DNA of 64,000 bases from assembly GCA_037179385.1 (NCBI GenBank), contig CM074200.1:32243884-32307883 (forward strand), in the 5' to 3' direction. The position numbers and the translations under genes were made by a program. How positions within the stretch are numbered: position 1 is the first letter of the stretch; each line of letters begins with the position of its first letter. The DNA comes from Holothuria scabra (lineage: Eukaryota > Echinodermata > Holothuroidea > Aspidochirotida > Holothuriidae). Under the pieces are notes generated by a model. The model ran no database searches. It saw nothing but the letters and a program-made list of their open reading frames with translations, and was not told the DNA's origin. Shown one piece after another: positions 37,092 through 48,771 of this stretch.

Positions 37092-37770
37092 TTTAAGTAC
37101 TGTAGTAGACTGTCCTTTTCATGATTGCCTCTTGAGATTCATGTTAGAGTATTGTTTATTTCCTCAAATGTGAAATTTGCTACGAGTTACTGCTTGGGTT
37201 CTATTGAATATGCAATATTAAAGTCTTAAAAAATTATAAAAGATAGTCTGAAGAGAAATAAGAAGAACATTGTGAAATGTAATTGATATTTCAAAATAGG
37301 TTTGGTGAGACTGTTCAAGTTGCCTTTAAGAAAAGGGTGCAAAGACCCAGTTCTCTCACCACACACAGTACCAATTCCCCTAACCTCCTTACGTCAACCC
37401 CTCCCACAATTGTCTGAAATTCATACTCATCATGTGACACTATCTCAGTTTATTGCGTCACTATGAATGTAAAAAAGCTCATTGTGTACAATCAGCCACT
37501 CCCAGTACAGTTAATGGTGTGTAATATAAGCTCTGGTACTGTGCATCGTTTGAATTAGCTGTCAATCAAAGGGCTGAGCCAATTGAGAATTTCTGTACAC
37601 CCCTACAAGAATTATATTTTGGGATGAGAGGATTGATCCCAATGTGTAGTTTTTCAAGATATGAGCAATTGAAGTTTTAACGTTTTCCACGAAAAGTGAA
37701 CTTGAAGCAAGCACATATGACATCATATCTCCACATCAGCTCTAAGTCTTTTGTTTTTCTTAAAATTTTA
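37092..37770 (+). repeat. Interspersed repeat family A, longest continuous copy
   Basis: Contains the 5' block (CTGTAGTAGACTGTCC, TTACTGCTTGG, GAATATGCAATATTAAAGTC, TTTCAAAATAGGTTTGG), the middle block (CCCCTCCCACAATTGTCTG, TATCTCAGTTTATTG, CTGTCAATCAAAG, CCAATTGAGAATTTCTG) and the 3' block (TCAAGATATGAGCAATTG, GAACTTGAAGCAAGCACAT). This fixes the order of the modules seen singly elsewhere. Class unknown. Confidence 0.7.
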
Positions 37771-38504
37771 GAGTCGATGTTCCCCTCAACAACCCCATAT
37801 TATTAAGATGTGATTGCATAAGTGGCATGATATATTTACAAACTTTGCCTCTCTCACGAGGTGGTCTTATTCTTACTAACTTTACGGTTAACGCAAGAGT
37901 CTGATAAAACAAATTGAAACAAAGCATTCCTTGTCAACTTGAGGAAGTGATATAAGCTCTGGTACCCCCAAAGTCACATTGGAACGCAAATCTGATGACT
38001 TCATGAACTGATATCTCGAGAAATGCATATCGCATTTGGTTTCACTTAGGCCTATAAAAATTAAATTTTTGCTTAAACTCCCCTTTAAAATTCCTTAAAA
38101 GTTACTGAGATCGAAGGGAAGGCATTCAAAACTTTTACTTCCCTTAAAAATGCTGTCGTGATTGATTCGCATGAGGAGGCTGCGAAAAATGCTCTGTTAT
38201 CGTTCCTAGGAGTTAAATAATTGTGTAAAATGACGTTTAGACTAGATGTATATCTTTCAACCGATATTGAAAATAAATGTGTCCGATTGTCTGCTTGGGT
38301 TGCCTGTAGCTGCCGCTTTCAGAGGTTTCCATTTTTCCACAAAATAAGCTGAACTAAAAAAATTTCGCTTGCTCAGCGGGGTAACCTACAGATCACATTT
38401 AATCACAATCTCAAATATTTCTTCCGCTTTAATTGGTTGAAAAAATCACAGAATATTAAAGGCCATTATGTTCAAACCCACTTTTTAAAGATTTCAGCCT
38501 CTTA
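37771..38504. other. No supported gene
   Basis: AT-rich DNA between two family A copies. It includes ATATAAGCTCTGGTAC at about 37950, also present in the preceding copy, so part of it may be more family A sequence. Confidence 0.35.
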
Positions 38505-38800
38505 TCACAAATAGTTATAATTCTCCTAACCTTTTAACTTCTATGCCAACCCACAACCGTCTAAAACTCTTCCTTCTCCAGACACAATCTCAGTTTATTG
38601 TCTCAGGGTGAACCGAATTCAAGACCCCAATGTGCAATCAACACACGTTTAGTACGGTCCATGCATTTTAATATGAGCAACATAAACACTGAGTGCTCTA
38701 GAGTTTTTAACTTGCTGTCAATCAAAAAAATCTGTGGCAATTGAAACTTTCTGTGGCCTATTAAAAACTAAAATTGTAGTTTGGGTGTCAGTTGACGGCC
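38505..38800 (+). repeat. Interspersed repeat family A, middle-module copy
   Basis: Shares AATTCTCCTAACCTT, CAGACACAATCTCAGTTTATTG, AAGACCCCAATGTGCAATCAA, TTTAGTAC and TTGCTGTCAATCAAA with the other copies, in order. The 5' block is absent. Confidence 0.65.
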
Positions 38801-39569
38801 TTTAACTGCTAGGGCATGTCAAGGAACAAATAACCCCTAATCTGAACAACTTTTTTCCCTTAAAATCTGTCATAGATGAAGTTAAACACGTTGGAATACC
38901 TCTCATGAAGTAACATACACGCCATATCTTATGCTGGTCAAGCAAATATACCGACAAAAGCAGTGAATGTAACAATACAACAACTCCCCAGATGGCCTAT
39001 ATTAAAACTAAATTGTAGTGTGACACTGTTGTTAACTGCTGTTATTAATTTACAAAAAACAAGATAAGCCTTTTGAAATACGGCGACACCAAAATACATA
39101 ATCCTACATTTGTTTAAAAAGGTTAGGTCTGCACTACTATATGTTACTTTCTCTTTCGGTACACCAAAATTAGGGAGAATTTTCGGGTGCGTAGCCACAA
39201 ACTGTCAAGGTGCAGGGGGCATAAACACGGGGAGGATGGTAAGGAGGTAAATAGTGCTATCACTGGCCGAGTGAGACCTGTGTCATCTATTTTCTTATGA
39301 GGGACAGAGTGGGGGAACCACCCCACGCGATTATACGTACTTGGTTCCTTTGATTACACTATTAGCAGACGATTATAATATATCTGAACATATACATACT
39401 TAGTCTATGGTGTATTAACGGAACGGTGTCTTGCGGTGCATTCATCATGCGCTATGGAATAAATGAGCTTGTGTGTTAAGTTCACTTATTAGATGAATAA
39501 AAGACGGGTTACACGGGTACACAGGCCTACATTAAGTTTAAAGGGCAGGAGCAGTCATCCAGAATTGAA
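38801..39569. other. No supported gene
   Basis: AT-rich DNA; no defensible exon on either strand. Confidence 0.4.
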
Positions 39570-39815
39570 GTAGTGTAGTAGACTGTCCAGTTTCATGACT
39601 GGCTGTTGGGAGTCATGTGACAACATTTGTCTCTTCAAATTGGAAATTTACTGGAAATAACTGCTTGGTTTACCTTGAATATGCAATAGTTTAATCATAA
39701 AATGTAATGAATGATACTCTGAAGAGGAATAAAACGAAAATTGTGCTATTTAACTGTTTCTTCAAAATAAGTTTGGGGGGACTGCTCTTTACTTTAAAGT
39801 TCCTAATATGAACTG
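39570..39815 (+). repeat. Interspersed repeat family A, 5'-block copy
   Basis: Aligns with 11999-12256 and 37092-37330: GTAGTGTAGTAGACTGTCC, CATGACTGGCTGTTG, AACTGCTTGG, GAATATGCAATAG, CTTCAAAATAAGTTTGGGG. It ends abruptly where repeat G begins. Confidence 0.7.
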
Positions 39816-39846
39816 AAAAGATGACCTATCATAGTTCCTATAGAAT

Positions 39847-39995
39847 GCTTTCACTGAGTTTTCATGCCCCGCCCTTTTTCACGGACAAAACTAATACGCC
39901 AGGAAGTGTAGCTCAGTAACCGCCCGAGGAGCAGCTGTCGACGGCCACGTGTGACTATTGCGCTAAAGCACTGTTGATTTTGTCTGGCAGTGGTC
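39847..39995 (+). repeat. Two-copy repeat G, copy 2
   Basis: Partner of 25133-25262. It includes GTAGCTCAGT at about 39907, which resembles a tRNA A box, but no B box follows at the right distance, so a SINE origin is only a possibility. Confidence 0.55.
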
Positions 39996-42900
39996 GTGGC
40001 TTTCCCGTTGTGATGTCACGTGAAAGCACTCGATAAGACCAATCACTCTCGTATACCACTTGACCTCAGTTATAACTCGGAATCCTTTTTACTTGTTTAT
40101 CATTTCACTTAGTTTGATGAAGCCTGGGATAATCTGACTTCGTCACAGAGGAAATTAAACTAAGTTATTTTAAGTTTCTATATGTATCTTCTCACGCCTT
40201 AGTGCCCTCTTTTCAAAGAATGTTATTTTTAAGTTTCCGGAGCACTACAATGCATTACATTGACGTCATAGTAAGCAACACTCCTACAGGGTAACTGGGT
40301 ATATGACACGGTTACATATTCGAATGCACGTTTGACGTCATCATAACCTACCTAATCTTGATAGTTAAGTTGTTTAAAATTATCAGAAGTGTCTTTTCTG
40401 TGTAATTCTTTTGAATCGTTTGCTGTTATAGTCGACTTTTTTAATCATTAACACACATAGTAGTCTATATTATACGGTGAAGTCATATATTTTATTGAAC
40501 TCCTGCGGACAGGTTTTAAGGATATTCACATTTACTTCGTCCGTTGATGATGCAACGATATGATAATGCAGGCAACAAAAATAGATCGTATTGAATAGAA
40601 GAATAGCAATAAGCCAGTTCGGTAATTCGTTTTGGTGGCTCTGCACATGCTCACTTTCTTTAAATCGTCGGGATAGACCAACCAATTCCGCGCCTACAAC
40701 ACGTATTCCTAAAGTTGAGTTAACATGAAAATTTGGTGAAATCATTCTATCTTGATCCATCCATAGCATAAGGAGGAATCCCAAGTGTAGTTTTGTGCAA
40801 GTGATTTCCACTAAATTGTCTTTTAGGCGTAATTCATTTTAATCTGCCGTTAAGTAGCACTAAGACCCCTATTTTCGTTCGAATTAGCTAGACACATGGT
40901 ATTGAATGCACGTACTGACGAAACAAGGGAGCGTTGTACGCTACGTGCTAAGCTTTGTTTGTATATCCCTCGTTGTGCCCACAATTCCATGCGGCAACAA
41001 ATTACCGAACTCACGTATTGCTTACGAAATAAATGATTAGTGAATAAATGACTAGTTAAGATTTGGGGTGTGAAACGTTGCAGGGTGCTGCACTATTCAA
41101 AGTAACATAATATTGAAGTAATTGACCCTCTTTGATCATGTTCATTTTTGCATGTATAATGAGACCAATCATTTGAAAAGATAATCATTCAAATTCAAAT
41201 TCTCCAAGTTTGCTCTTTACAGTGTTACCAAACTTGCTGCAAAAAAATCATTTGAAAATGATCTTCTAAGATCTTCTCTCTTTTTTAATTAACAAAAAAG
41301 ATTAATATAAATTATTCAATGTCTTGTGGTTCCCATCCTTCCATGCAGGAAAAATTCGAAAAACATTGGACAAAATTTAGAGCTTATGTTTTATCTCAAA
41401 CGATGGCAATTTTAAATCTAGATGAAGGCCGCTTAATCTTCGCAGTTGTTATGCAAAGAATGACTTTAATACGAAGGGTAATTGAAGGTTACTTATACAG
41501 CAGGCTTTGTATAATTCGTTTTAAGAAACCATATACACGATATAAATGAAACCTTCATTAATCACGTTTCAGTTCTTTCCTTCAATTTGCGTACAATGCG
41601 ACGAAAACCTTTCTAACTTCTAACGAAAGAATTGCAAGTGATAACTTCCAAAGATCCTTATTACCATGGAAACGGATAATAAGTATGGGTGTCGCCAGAA
41701 TCTTATCACTGGGAAGTCAACGGGTTGTTTCTTAACCATGCTAGGACATGCACTATGTAGGAGAAGCGCCACCATCAGCAGTAGACTGGAATTTTTCTTC
41801 TTCATATTGAAAACAAAGAAAACTGCAGCATTTCTCAAAGAAAACTCTATTTCCTTTATATACCTTCGAAAAAATGTTCTTCATCAATAAATGAAACGTA
41901 AACAATTTACTGAGTATCTTCTAACGGGGTTTTATCGGCCCCTGTGGCATTTTTTCACCTTTCGGGGCCATAAGATGTCGGGGAAGGCTAAAGAGGTTTT
42001 GAAAAAGGGCTATTCAATTAAATACAGGTCCTGTCAAGTTTTTCAAAGGCGTTTTCTAGCCGAGACCTCAAATTGGTCCACAGCAAACTTAGGAAATCGT
42101 TGACCACATACCCGCCGAATCAAGCATTTGGACGGGGACCATGGATTGGTATCTATATTCAATTGCATAGTTTGACTGGAAAATATATTTCTTGTTCAAC
42201 AGTTAGCATCGCTCTAAAATGTAAGCTTATGACAAAAAACGTGGCAAAATTTTAAAATCAAATCCGGCCAATTATTATACACCCTTTTGTCATCCTGTAG
42301 CATGTAAAGTTTCTTAATATGCCAAACTTTTTATTCCCTAAGGGTTCGGATAGAAATTTCAAGTTGTTCTCAACCAAGTTCGTGTCCCTTGAAAATGACG
42401 CTATATATGCGCTTGTAGCAATATCGTCTCGATCTTATGAAAACCTATTTTCCCCAATGACAGAGAGGAGTGTTGACGATTTTCTAAGGCTTACCCTACG
42501 AAGTATATGAGATCCACGATCCAATCCTACTAAAGAAACATCGGCAAATAATTGATAACATGACTACTCCTCGAATGGTACCCAAGATTTTAGTTACTCT
42601 TCAAACTTAAAATGACCAGACCAGTTCCTGAAAAGTTACCTGAGATTTTGCCAACTTCCTTCCTCTACAATGATTTATCTGTTGAAACTCAAACTGGAAT
42701 TAATTTGCAGAATTGAATATAGGCTAACAAAATAAACTAACGTGTCTCTAATGTACGTTAAAAATAGTTTGGGATGTAGGATGTTTTATTCTGTTGAAGA
42801 AAATGATTTTTGAAAGACCCACTTTTTTAAATTTCCAAATAAAGCTTGAGTTGTCTTCGTGTCATCTGGCAGTTGAGGTGTCACAGGGCGGATAATTAAT

Positions 42901-43904
42901 GGAAATAATACTTATCGTGTTCGATGTCGTTTCCAATCTCACTTTAAAGCTGAAATAATGAGGAGATTTTATTCTACATATTCCAAACAAGCGATGATGA
43001 TAACTTAGAGCAATAAAATCAAACAATGAAACTAGCATGAAGTAGACCTTATTGAGCTAGGCAAATGGAGGATGCTCACATGGATTTGGGATGAAAAAGT
43101 TTTCTCGAGAGATGTCTCAGCTTGCGATTTTTTTAAAATTACAGATCTGGTTATATCTGTCAAAGCAAAACAGATGCTGTCAAAATTAGAGGCGACAACA
43201 AATTTTTTGTACAATTCTCTAACTAACCTCCGGGAAATTTGAGGTTCTCTACTTTTTAAAGAAGTACAATTAGCCTTTAAAACGATGTATAAAATGTTTC
43301 TAGGTTTTCAAGCACGTTTTTTTTTTTCTTTTACATCTATCATTTGGACAATCTTGGAGAGGGAAGGCACGTAATACCTTTTATAGAAGCACTGATTTCT
43401 TATTTGCTTTTGTCATAACTAATATCTGCGTGCATGAATACTCGTAGCAGAATTCCAATTCTGTCACGTTACTCAAAATATGTAACATCACCGACAGCTA
43501 TATACTTAATACAATACTTAATGCAATTCATTCTTCTACCTGTCAGAAACAAGTACTATTACAGTGATATTAACGGTATCAATGAATCCTAAAATGGTTT
43601 CTTATAAATCTGATCCCTTTTTCCTGAAAGCCCTAGATCATTGTCATTTGATTCACAAATGATTACCCTGATCCACTTTTTAATGGGTTATTTTTTTTAA
43701 ATATCAAAGGAATGAGATACCGTCTTCAAACCAGACGACCCGAGAAATGCTTACACACACTGCAGCATGGGAATGGGTCAAAGGTTAAGTTGTTACTTTA
43801 TCTTAGCAACAGTTGACCACCTCCCAATTATTTCGAAACTGCACACTTTTTGCCAACCACCCAAAGCAGTCAATGAAATTTCAGGAATGTTACACTTTGC
43901 TGAA
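39996..43904. other. No supported gene
   Basis: Almost 4 kb of AT-rich DNA. TGACGTCA occurs at 40261-40268 and 40333-40340. Open frames at 40470-40811 (minus), 41319-41549 and 42319-42510 have no recognisable product, and the first lacks an ATG start. Confidence 0.4.
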
Positions 43905-44131
43905 CCAGGGAGTTGACAACTCCCTGGCTGAACCAGGGCCCTGGCCAAACGAACAAGGAAAACCATGCGCATGCCCATTTGACTGTTTAACTCAACCGGA
44001 AGTACCGCGTTTCTGGTCTACTGGTCTACTAATATCTCGACTTTCAATGGACGGAGAAGCCGTTTCCGGCGTGATTTTTACGTCGAATCAGTTAATTATC
44101 CAAGTTAAGACAAGGGTATTATGTGACGTCA
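43905..44131. promoter_or_regulatory. Promoter-like site cluster with palindromes
   Basis: In 227 bp: a 23-bp palindrome (CCAGGGAGTTG, one spacer base, CAACTCCCTGG; 43905-43927), a perfect 12-bp palindrome CCAGGGCCCTGG (43934-43945), an NRF1-like TGCGCATGC (43966-43974), an ETS-consensus ACCGGAAGT (43995-44003) and a full CRE TGACGTCA (44124-44131). NRF1, ETS and CRE sites together are typical of animal housekeeping promoters, and the block is richer in GC than its flanks. No adjoining first exon was identified, so promoter activity is inference. Confidence 0.35.
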
Positions 44132-44994
44132 TCCAGAATCCGGCATAGCATTTAGGTAGCAGGTAGTCTGTACACTACTTATTTTCCTTGCGATTAATGT
44201 CAAAAACCAAGGTTTCATTTTAGTTAAATGAATATTGTGTTTGTTTAGGAGACAGTTTTCATATTTTAAAACCAATACTTATTGACGTTTAGCGACTTGG
44301 GCAGAAATTAAAGGATAGTGGGCAAACAATGAACTCAATGACTGACATGAGCTGATGAGCAGGTGTCTATCGGATACCGAAAAGTTTTCACCATCTAAAC
44401 TGGTCAAATGAAAAATGATTTTCTTGCATAAAAGGACCCCCCCCCCCCTTTTTTTTAAAAAAAATTATCCTTGCGGACACTAGAAAAGGTGTCAATAGTC
44501 TCTCTTCACTCTTCTTGGGGTGAAAATTCTCCTTCCATGAATTGGATTAACAACCTAATGGAGTGAATTCATACTTTTCACTCAGTTTGAGAATGACCTA
44601 AGTTCTCTCTGGTTTGCAGAGTGCAGTTGTCAACATTGACTGGTTCTACCCTTGATGTTTCCACATTATTGATTTCACACACACTGGAAAAAGCCTTGTA
44701 ATATATAACAGAACCAAAAAAATAAATAAATAAACACAAAATGGTTACAGAAAGAGTACTGGCAGCTAAGTTTCAAAACCTGCCAGCTGTTTTTTTTTCT
44801 GCTTTTTTAGTAATCTCTTTTCATATCTTTATTTTTGTTTTGTAATTGTAAAGATACTTTTAAACAGTTCACTCTGTGTGGGAGGAGGGGGCAATATTGC
44901 CTTAGGCAATTTGAACTAAGAGTAGGTTGCGCTGTAATCGATGGTTTGTTTAAATTGTAGGGAGAGCTTAAGTCAACTTGGCAAGGAGTATTCA
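44132..44994. other. No supported gene; simple repeats
   Basis: AT-rich DNA with a poly(C)/poly(T) tract at 44437-44456 and an AAAT run near 44718-44735. Confidence 0.4.
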
Positions 44995-45720
44995 GTCTGG
45001 AGTGAGGTCAAAGAGCCTTTTAAATTTAAAGGATGCAACCTCCTTGAATCTTCAAATGCATAAAATGTATTTTCGAGGTGAAGATATTGTAAGCCATTTC
45101 ATTGGTGAGACTAAAGGGTGTACTGGTCATTTAACCGTGTTTCTTTAAATGTCATTTTGGTGCATCTTACATGCAATTTTACCCTTTAAAGGCGTTATTC
45201 TCTCACCCCAAACATTTCTCCTAACGTACTTTCTTAAGCCCCTCCCACAAATGTGTAAATCTCATCCTCATCCAGACACAGTCTCAGTTTATTGTGAGTA
45301 TACAAGACCTTAATGAGTAATCAAACTCTTCTAGTACAGTAGCAATACACATAAAAATTTGAAAAAGACGTATAAAAATCAAAGCAAAAACCCGAACAAA
45401 ACGTGTTTTCCAAGTTTCTATGCGAAAAATAGGCTTTAGAAATGCCATTTCCGGCGATCTGGGAGGCATTTTGAGCTCAAATTTTCGCATGCTTTGTGTC
45501 AATTCATGGTGACTTGGAGGTTTTGCCCCTTCCTAGAAATTTCCCCCCCCCCCTGACTTTTTTCTGCGGACGCCCATTTCAATACACGCTGTGCAATATG
45601 GGCTACAGTGCTCTGCATTTCTTGAACCTGCCTTCAATCAAACAGCTTTGCCAATTGAGAATCTCTCTGGACTACTACAGAAATTGTCGTTTGAGGTGAG
45701 AGATGATTATGTTTAAATGC
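44995..45720 (+). repeat. Interspersed repeat family A, copy interrupted by an insertion
   Basis: The 5' part (44995-45350) has AAGGATGCAACCTCC, CTCACCCCAAACATTTCTCC, GCCCCTCCCACAAATGTG and CAGACACAGTCTCAGTTTATTG. After a 229-bp interruption the family resumes with GCTGTGCAATATGGGC, CTTCAATCAAACAGC and CCAATTGAGAATCTCTC. The position of the break is clear by comparison with 37092-37770. Confidence 0.65.
45351..45579. mobile_element. 229-bp insertion with 8-bp flanking duplication
   Basis: CAATACAC occurs at 45343-45350 and again at 45580-45587. The sequence between interrupts a family A repeat that is continuous elsewhere, so this is a real insertion with a target duplication. The insert contains GAAATGCCATTTCCGGCGATC, shared with 29146, and ends in a C-rich tract. 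Eight-base duplications fit hAT-type mobilisation, but the insert ends are not obvious inverted repeats, so the class is open. Confidence 0.55.
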
Positions 45721-48679
45721 AATTTTACCATTTCAACTACAGGCAGTCACTGAGGGGTTATATTAACAAATACCAAGTCTAACATCAGCTTGTTCGTTAT
45801 TCTATACTTGTTGCAACAAATCATAATGTTATATCCAAATTCGACCGTGAATACATGCAGAGTTTTTAAGATAAGCGTTATTACTTCTATCGTTAGTCTG
45901 GAATATTCTATAAAGTTATATATTTCACGAGATACCGAGAAACTCCTTTGTCTACCACATGGTTCCCTTATTGTCTAATCTGATGGATTCGATGATGGAA
46001 CTTATACTGCTGTTGATTGGGATGATCCACACATACAATGGATAGGGAAACCATTGCAATGCCCCTCAAATGAAAAAAAAAGCCCTGGGCACCGATAGAT
46101 TAAGCCAGGGATTTGCAGTTCCCAGATTAAACCAGAAGGTTTGAACTTGAGACTTAAGTCTCACTAGCAGACCTACCAAAACAAACCCAACAAATGAGAG
46201 GCCCTCAATTTTGAAAGAAGCAAGCTTCTGGCGCCATTGTAGGATTTCAAGAAAGCTTCCCGTTGATCCCCATCATGGAATCATGTTTTACTCTTGTAAG
46301 AAATCGTATTTTTGACATTGTCAAACTAGTAACATCGACAATTATTTAAACGCATTGTAACCATTTGAAATGTCCATCTGCAGTGAGCTTCCCGGGACTT
46401 CGTCCCTGGTCTCCCGCTAAGGTTCCGCCTCTGGACCCGGCCCACCAAACACTCCGTAGCCAGTTTCTTGACCTTACGCGGTGAACCTTGCGCTTTTCAG
46501 TGCTGTACGGAAGGGCATTGCCCCTAAAACGCTGGAGCTTTTCTTCGATCAAAGCATGACCCCTTTTAATATTGTCTGGTGAAGCCCATGGATAGGCCTA
46601 TCAGTTGTTTAATACACTGTTGAAGACCTAAAGTCCATCTGATATTTCAAATTTTTGTCGAATGTAGTCTTACTTGATTCTTCTATTGATTTTTTATAAA
46701 TTTTACAGCACCTAGGCTTGCTATACGGCTTTATTCTAGGATGAAGTCAGTTCCTAGATTTCCAAGTGGAAATCACGGTCTTTGCTTTTCATTCACTCAG
46801 CTTGTCAACAACCAGGGGCTTGGTGTATTTAATCTCAAAATAGTCCGATTTTCGCTGCAAACGTCAATGACATATATCGCAATATATTCGTTTATAGTTC
46901 GTAGGTGTGGACTATAACATCTCCAACGGAAGTTGAAAACACCCAAATTTACATCACAGAGTGAAATATTTAATTCAAATTTGGTTAACTACCCTCCCTA
47001 GAAAGTAAAAATGCTTGGAAAAAGTTTCCCTTTTGTCCAAAGTAAGACGTCAATTATTCTGAGATATTTATCATCTAATAATCCTAAGGCTATATCAGAA
47101 CGTGAGAATAACATGTATCTTAGGGTAAGATCTATATGAAATTATTGGTTGACGTGCACAACGGATTTCTTTTCAAGCTTGCATGGAATATGAGTTGCTT
47201 TGTCTATAAATGATGACGAGTTTGAGAAATTTGAAAGGTTATTTATAGAGGCTTTGCAATTGCGTCACAAAACCGCCATGCTGGAGGACATTCATGCCAA
47301 ATACACGTGGCTTTGTGCCGAACGCACTGCACAGTGTGCACTGTGGTATGCACGGTGGTATACAAATTCAACGAGCAAGCGCGTCCCGTATGGTTTACTA
47401 CGTAGGTACTTGTACTCCAACATGGCCGCCGGAGAGTATTATGACGTCATGTGAAAAGCCTCTATACTTCTTGTTCTCCTCCCAAAATTTTTTTCTCCAA
47501 TGTTGATGTCGCAAAATATGAAAGCTTCTACATATTTTCATGCCCTTCAGTCGATGGTACAATTATGCCAAAGTTCATGGCAAATAATGAAAAAGGGTAA
47601 ATTGCAAACTTATTCTTTGTTTGGTTGAAGGCACTATGTATAGCCTTGGAACCTCTTAACCTTTTTTACACTTTTGCTTCAACAGCCGACCCTGTAGGAA
47701 GTTTTATTGGAGTAAAAAATAAAATTAATGCGGTTTCATATGCAGTATAATCATGCCTCGTAAAGATTATGTTAACCTGAATTAAGGCCTTCTCTGTCAT
47801 AAACAATAAGACAACGATTTAAGTTAACAACTCATAGAGTAACGATCGCAAAGTAACGCTAAAACTCCATTATGCTAATAGCTTGAGTAATTTTTTCAAC
47901 CCATTTGTAAGGATTCAGGAAAGTATTGAAAATTATATACAGTGACTTCAAGGCGTTACATCTGCAGTAAATCATCAAAAAAACTAGGCCTATTTTTCCT
48001 GTTTAAATTATTAATGAACAACTTTATGGGGAGATAAACCTAAAAAATTGTCTGTATTTTGTCTTCGAAATCATCACTCGAATAAATACTTCGTAAATAG
48101 AAAAGATGACGTACAACTGTGTAGGATATGCTTTGGCAAGTCAAATAGTCGGAGGACGTATTACTTCAGGTGCGGTGGAACGATAAAAATGTATTGAGGG
48201 CAGAGTGCCGACATGCTGTTATACATGCGTAATAACATGGTACCAGCAACAACATTTCAGCGGAACGCTTCCATCTGTTGAAGTGGAGCCTAAATGATTT
48301 TTTTTTTTTTTGCCTGTATTCCCCCCCCCCCCCCCCCATGGCCAAAAACAACCTTCCCGAATGTTCTAAGCTGCATGTTCGTTAGGCCGACCCAGTTTAT
48401 TTTCAGCAACTGTTTCGCCTATTAATTTGCTCTTTAGTCAACGATTATTGGGAAACACTTAACCAATGTCGGTAATTTGAATTACGTGGCCAGTGCTGGT
48501 AAAAAATTTTAAGAGTGGCGTATTCATCTTATATTTTACATTTTTACAAAGTAATCAGTTCTTCTTCAATCCATTGTGAGAAGGAAATATTGAACTTTGA
48601 TATATACCCTTTACCCCCTTTTTACACCCATTTTGGTACTGGAAATGGAAAGTCGAAAGCTCAAAGTCAAAGACTTATA
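45721..48679. other. No supported gene; repeat-like patches
   Basis: 46380-46440 carries CTTCCCGGGACTTCGTCCC, a GC-rich motif resembling transposon ends. 47290-47450 is GC-richer with an open frame (47200-47454) but no recognised domain; TGACGTCA lies at 47442-47449. Homopolymers: poly(T) at 48298-48311 and poly(C) at 48321-48337. Confidence 0.35.
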
Positions 48680-48771
48680 AAAATATGATGGCATGTTGGG
48701 TGGGAGGGGGCGTTGGATCAGTCATGGGTGCCTTACGGGGGCGGTATTTTGAAAAAGTTTGAGAACCACTG
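48680..48771. mobile_element. 3' end of a hAT-type (Charlie-like) element
   Basis: The segment ends AAAAAGTTTGAGAACCACTG, whose reverse complement starts CAGTGGTTCTCAAAC. This is the classic terminus of Charlie/Tip100-like hAT elements in animals. It is followed by ATCTAGAG (48772-48779), an octamer of the NTCTAGAN type these elements favour as target. The matching 5' end and duplicate were not found upstream, so the copy is truncated. Confidence 0.6.

Noticed and set aside
40470..40811. Minus-strand 113-codon frame with a segment (IRVVGAELVGLSRRF) loosely like a relaxin/insulin B chain
   Set aside because: It starts at a non-ATG codon, lacks the cysteines that define the family, and has no A-chain or convincing splice sites. 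The resemblance is probably chance.
43813..44148. 111-codon frame over the promoter-like block
   Set aside because: Non-ATG start, and part of the frame is made of the palindromes; no domain seen.
47200..47454. 84-codon frame as a gene
   Set aside because: It starts at a non-ATG codon, lies in a GC-richer repeat-like patch and has no recognisable domain.
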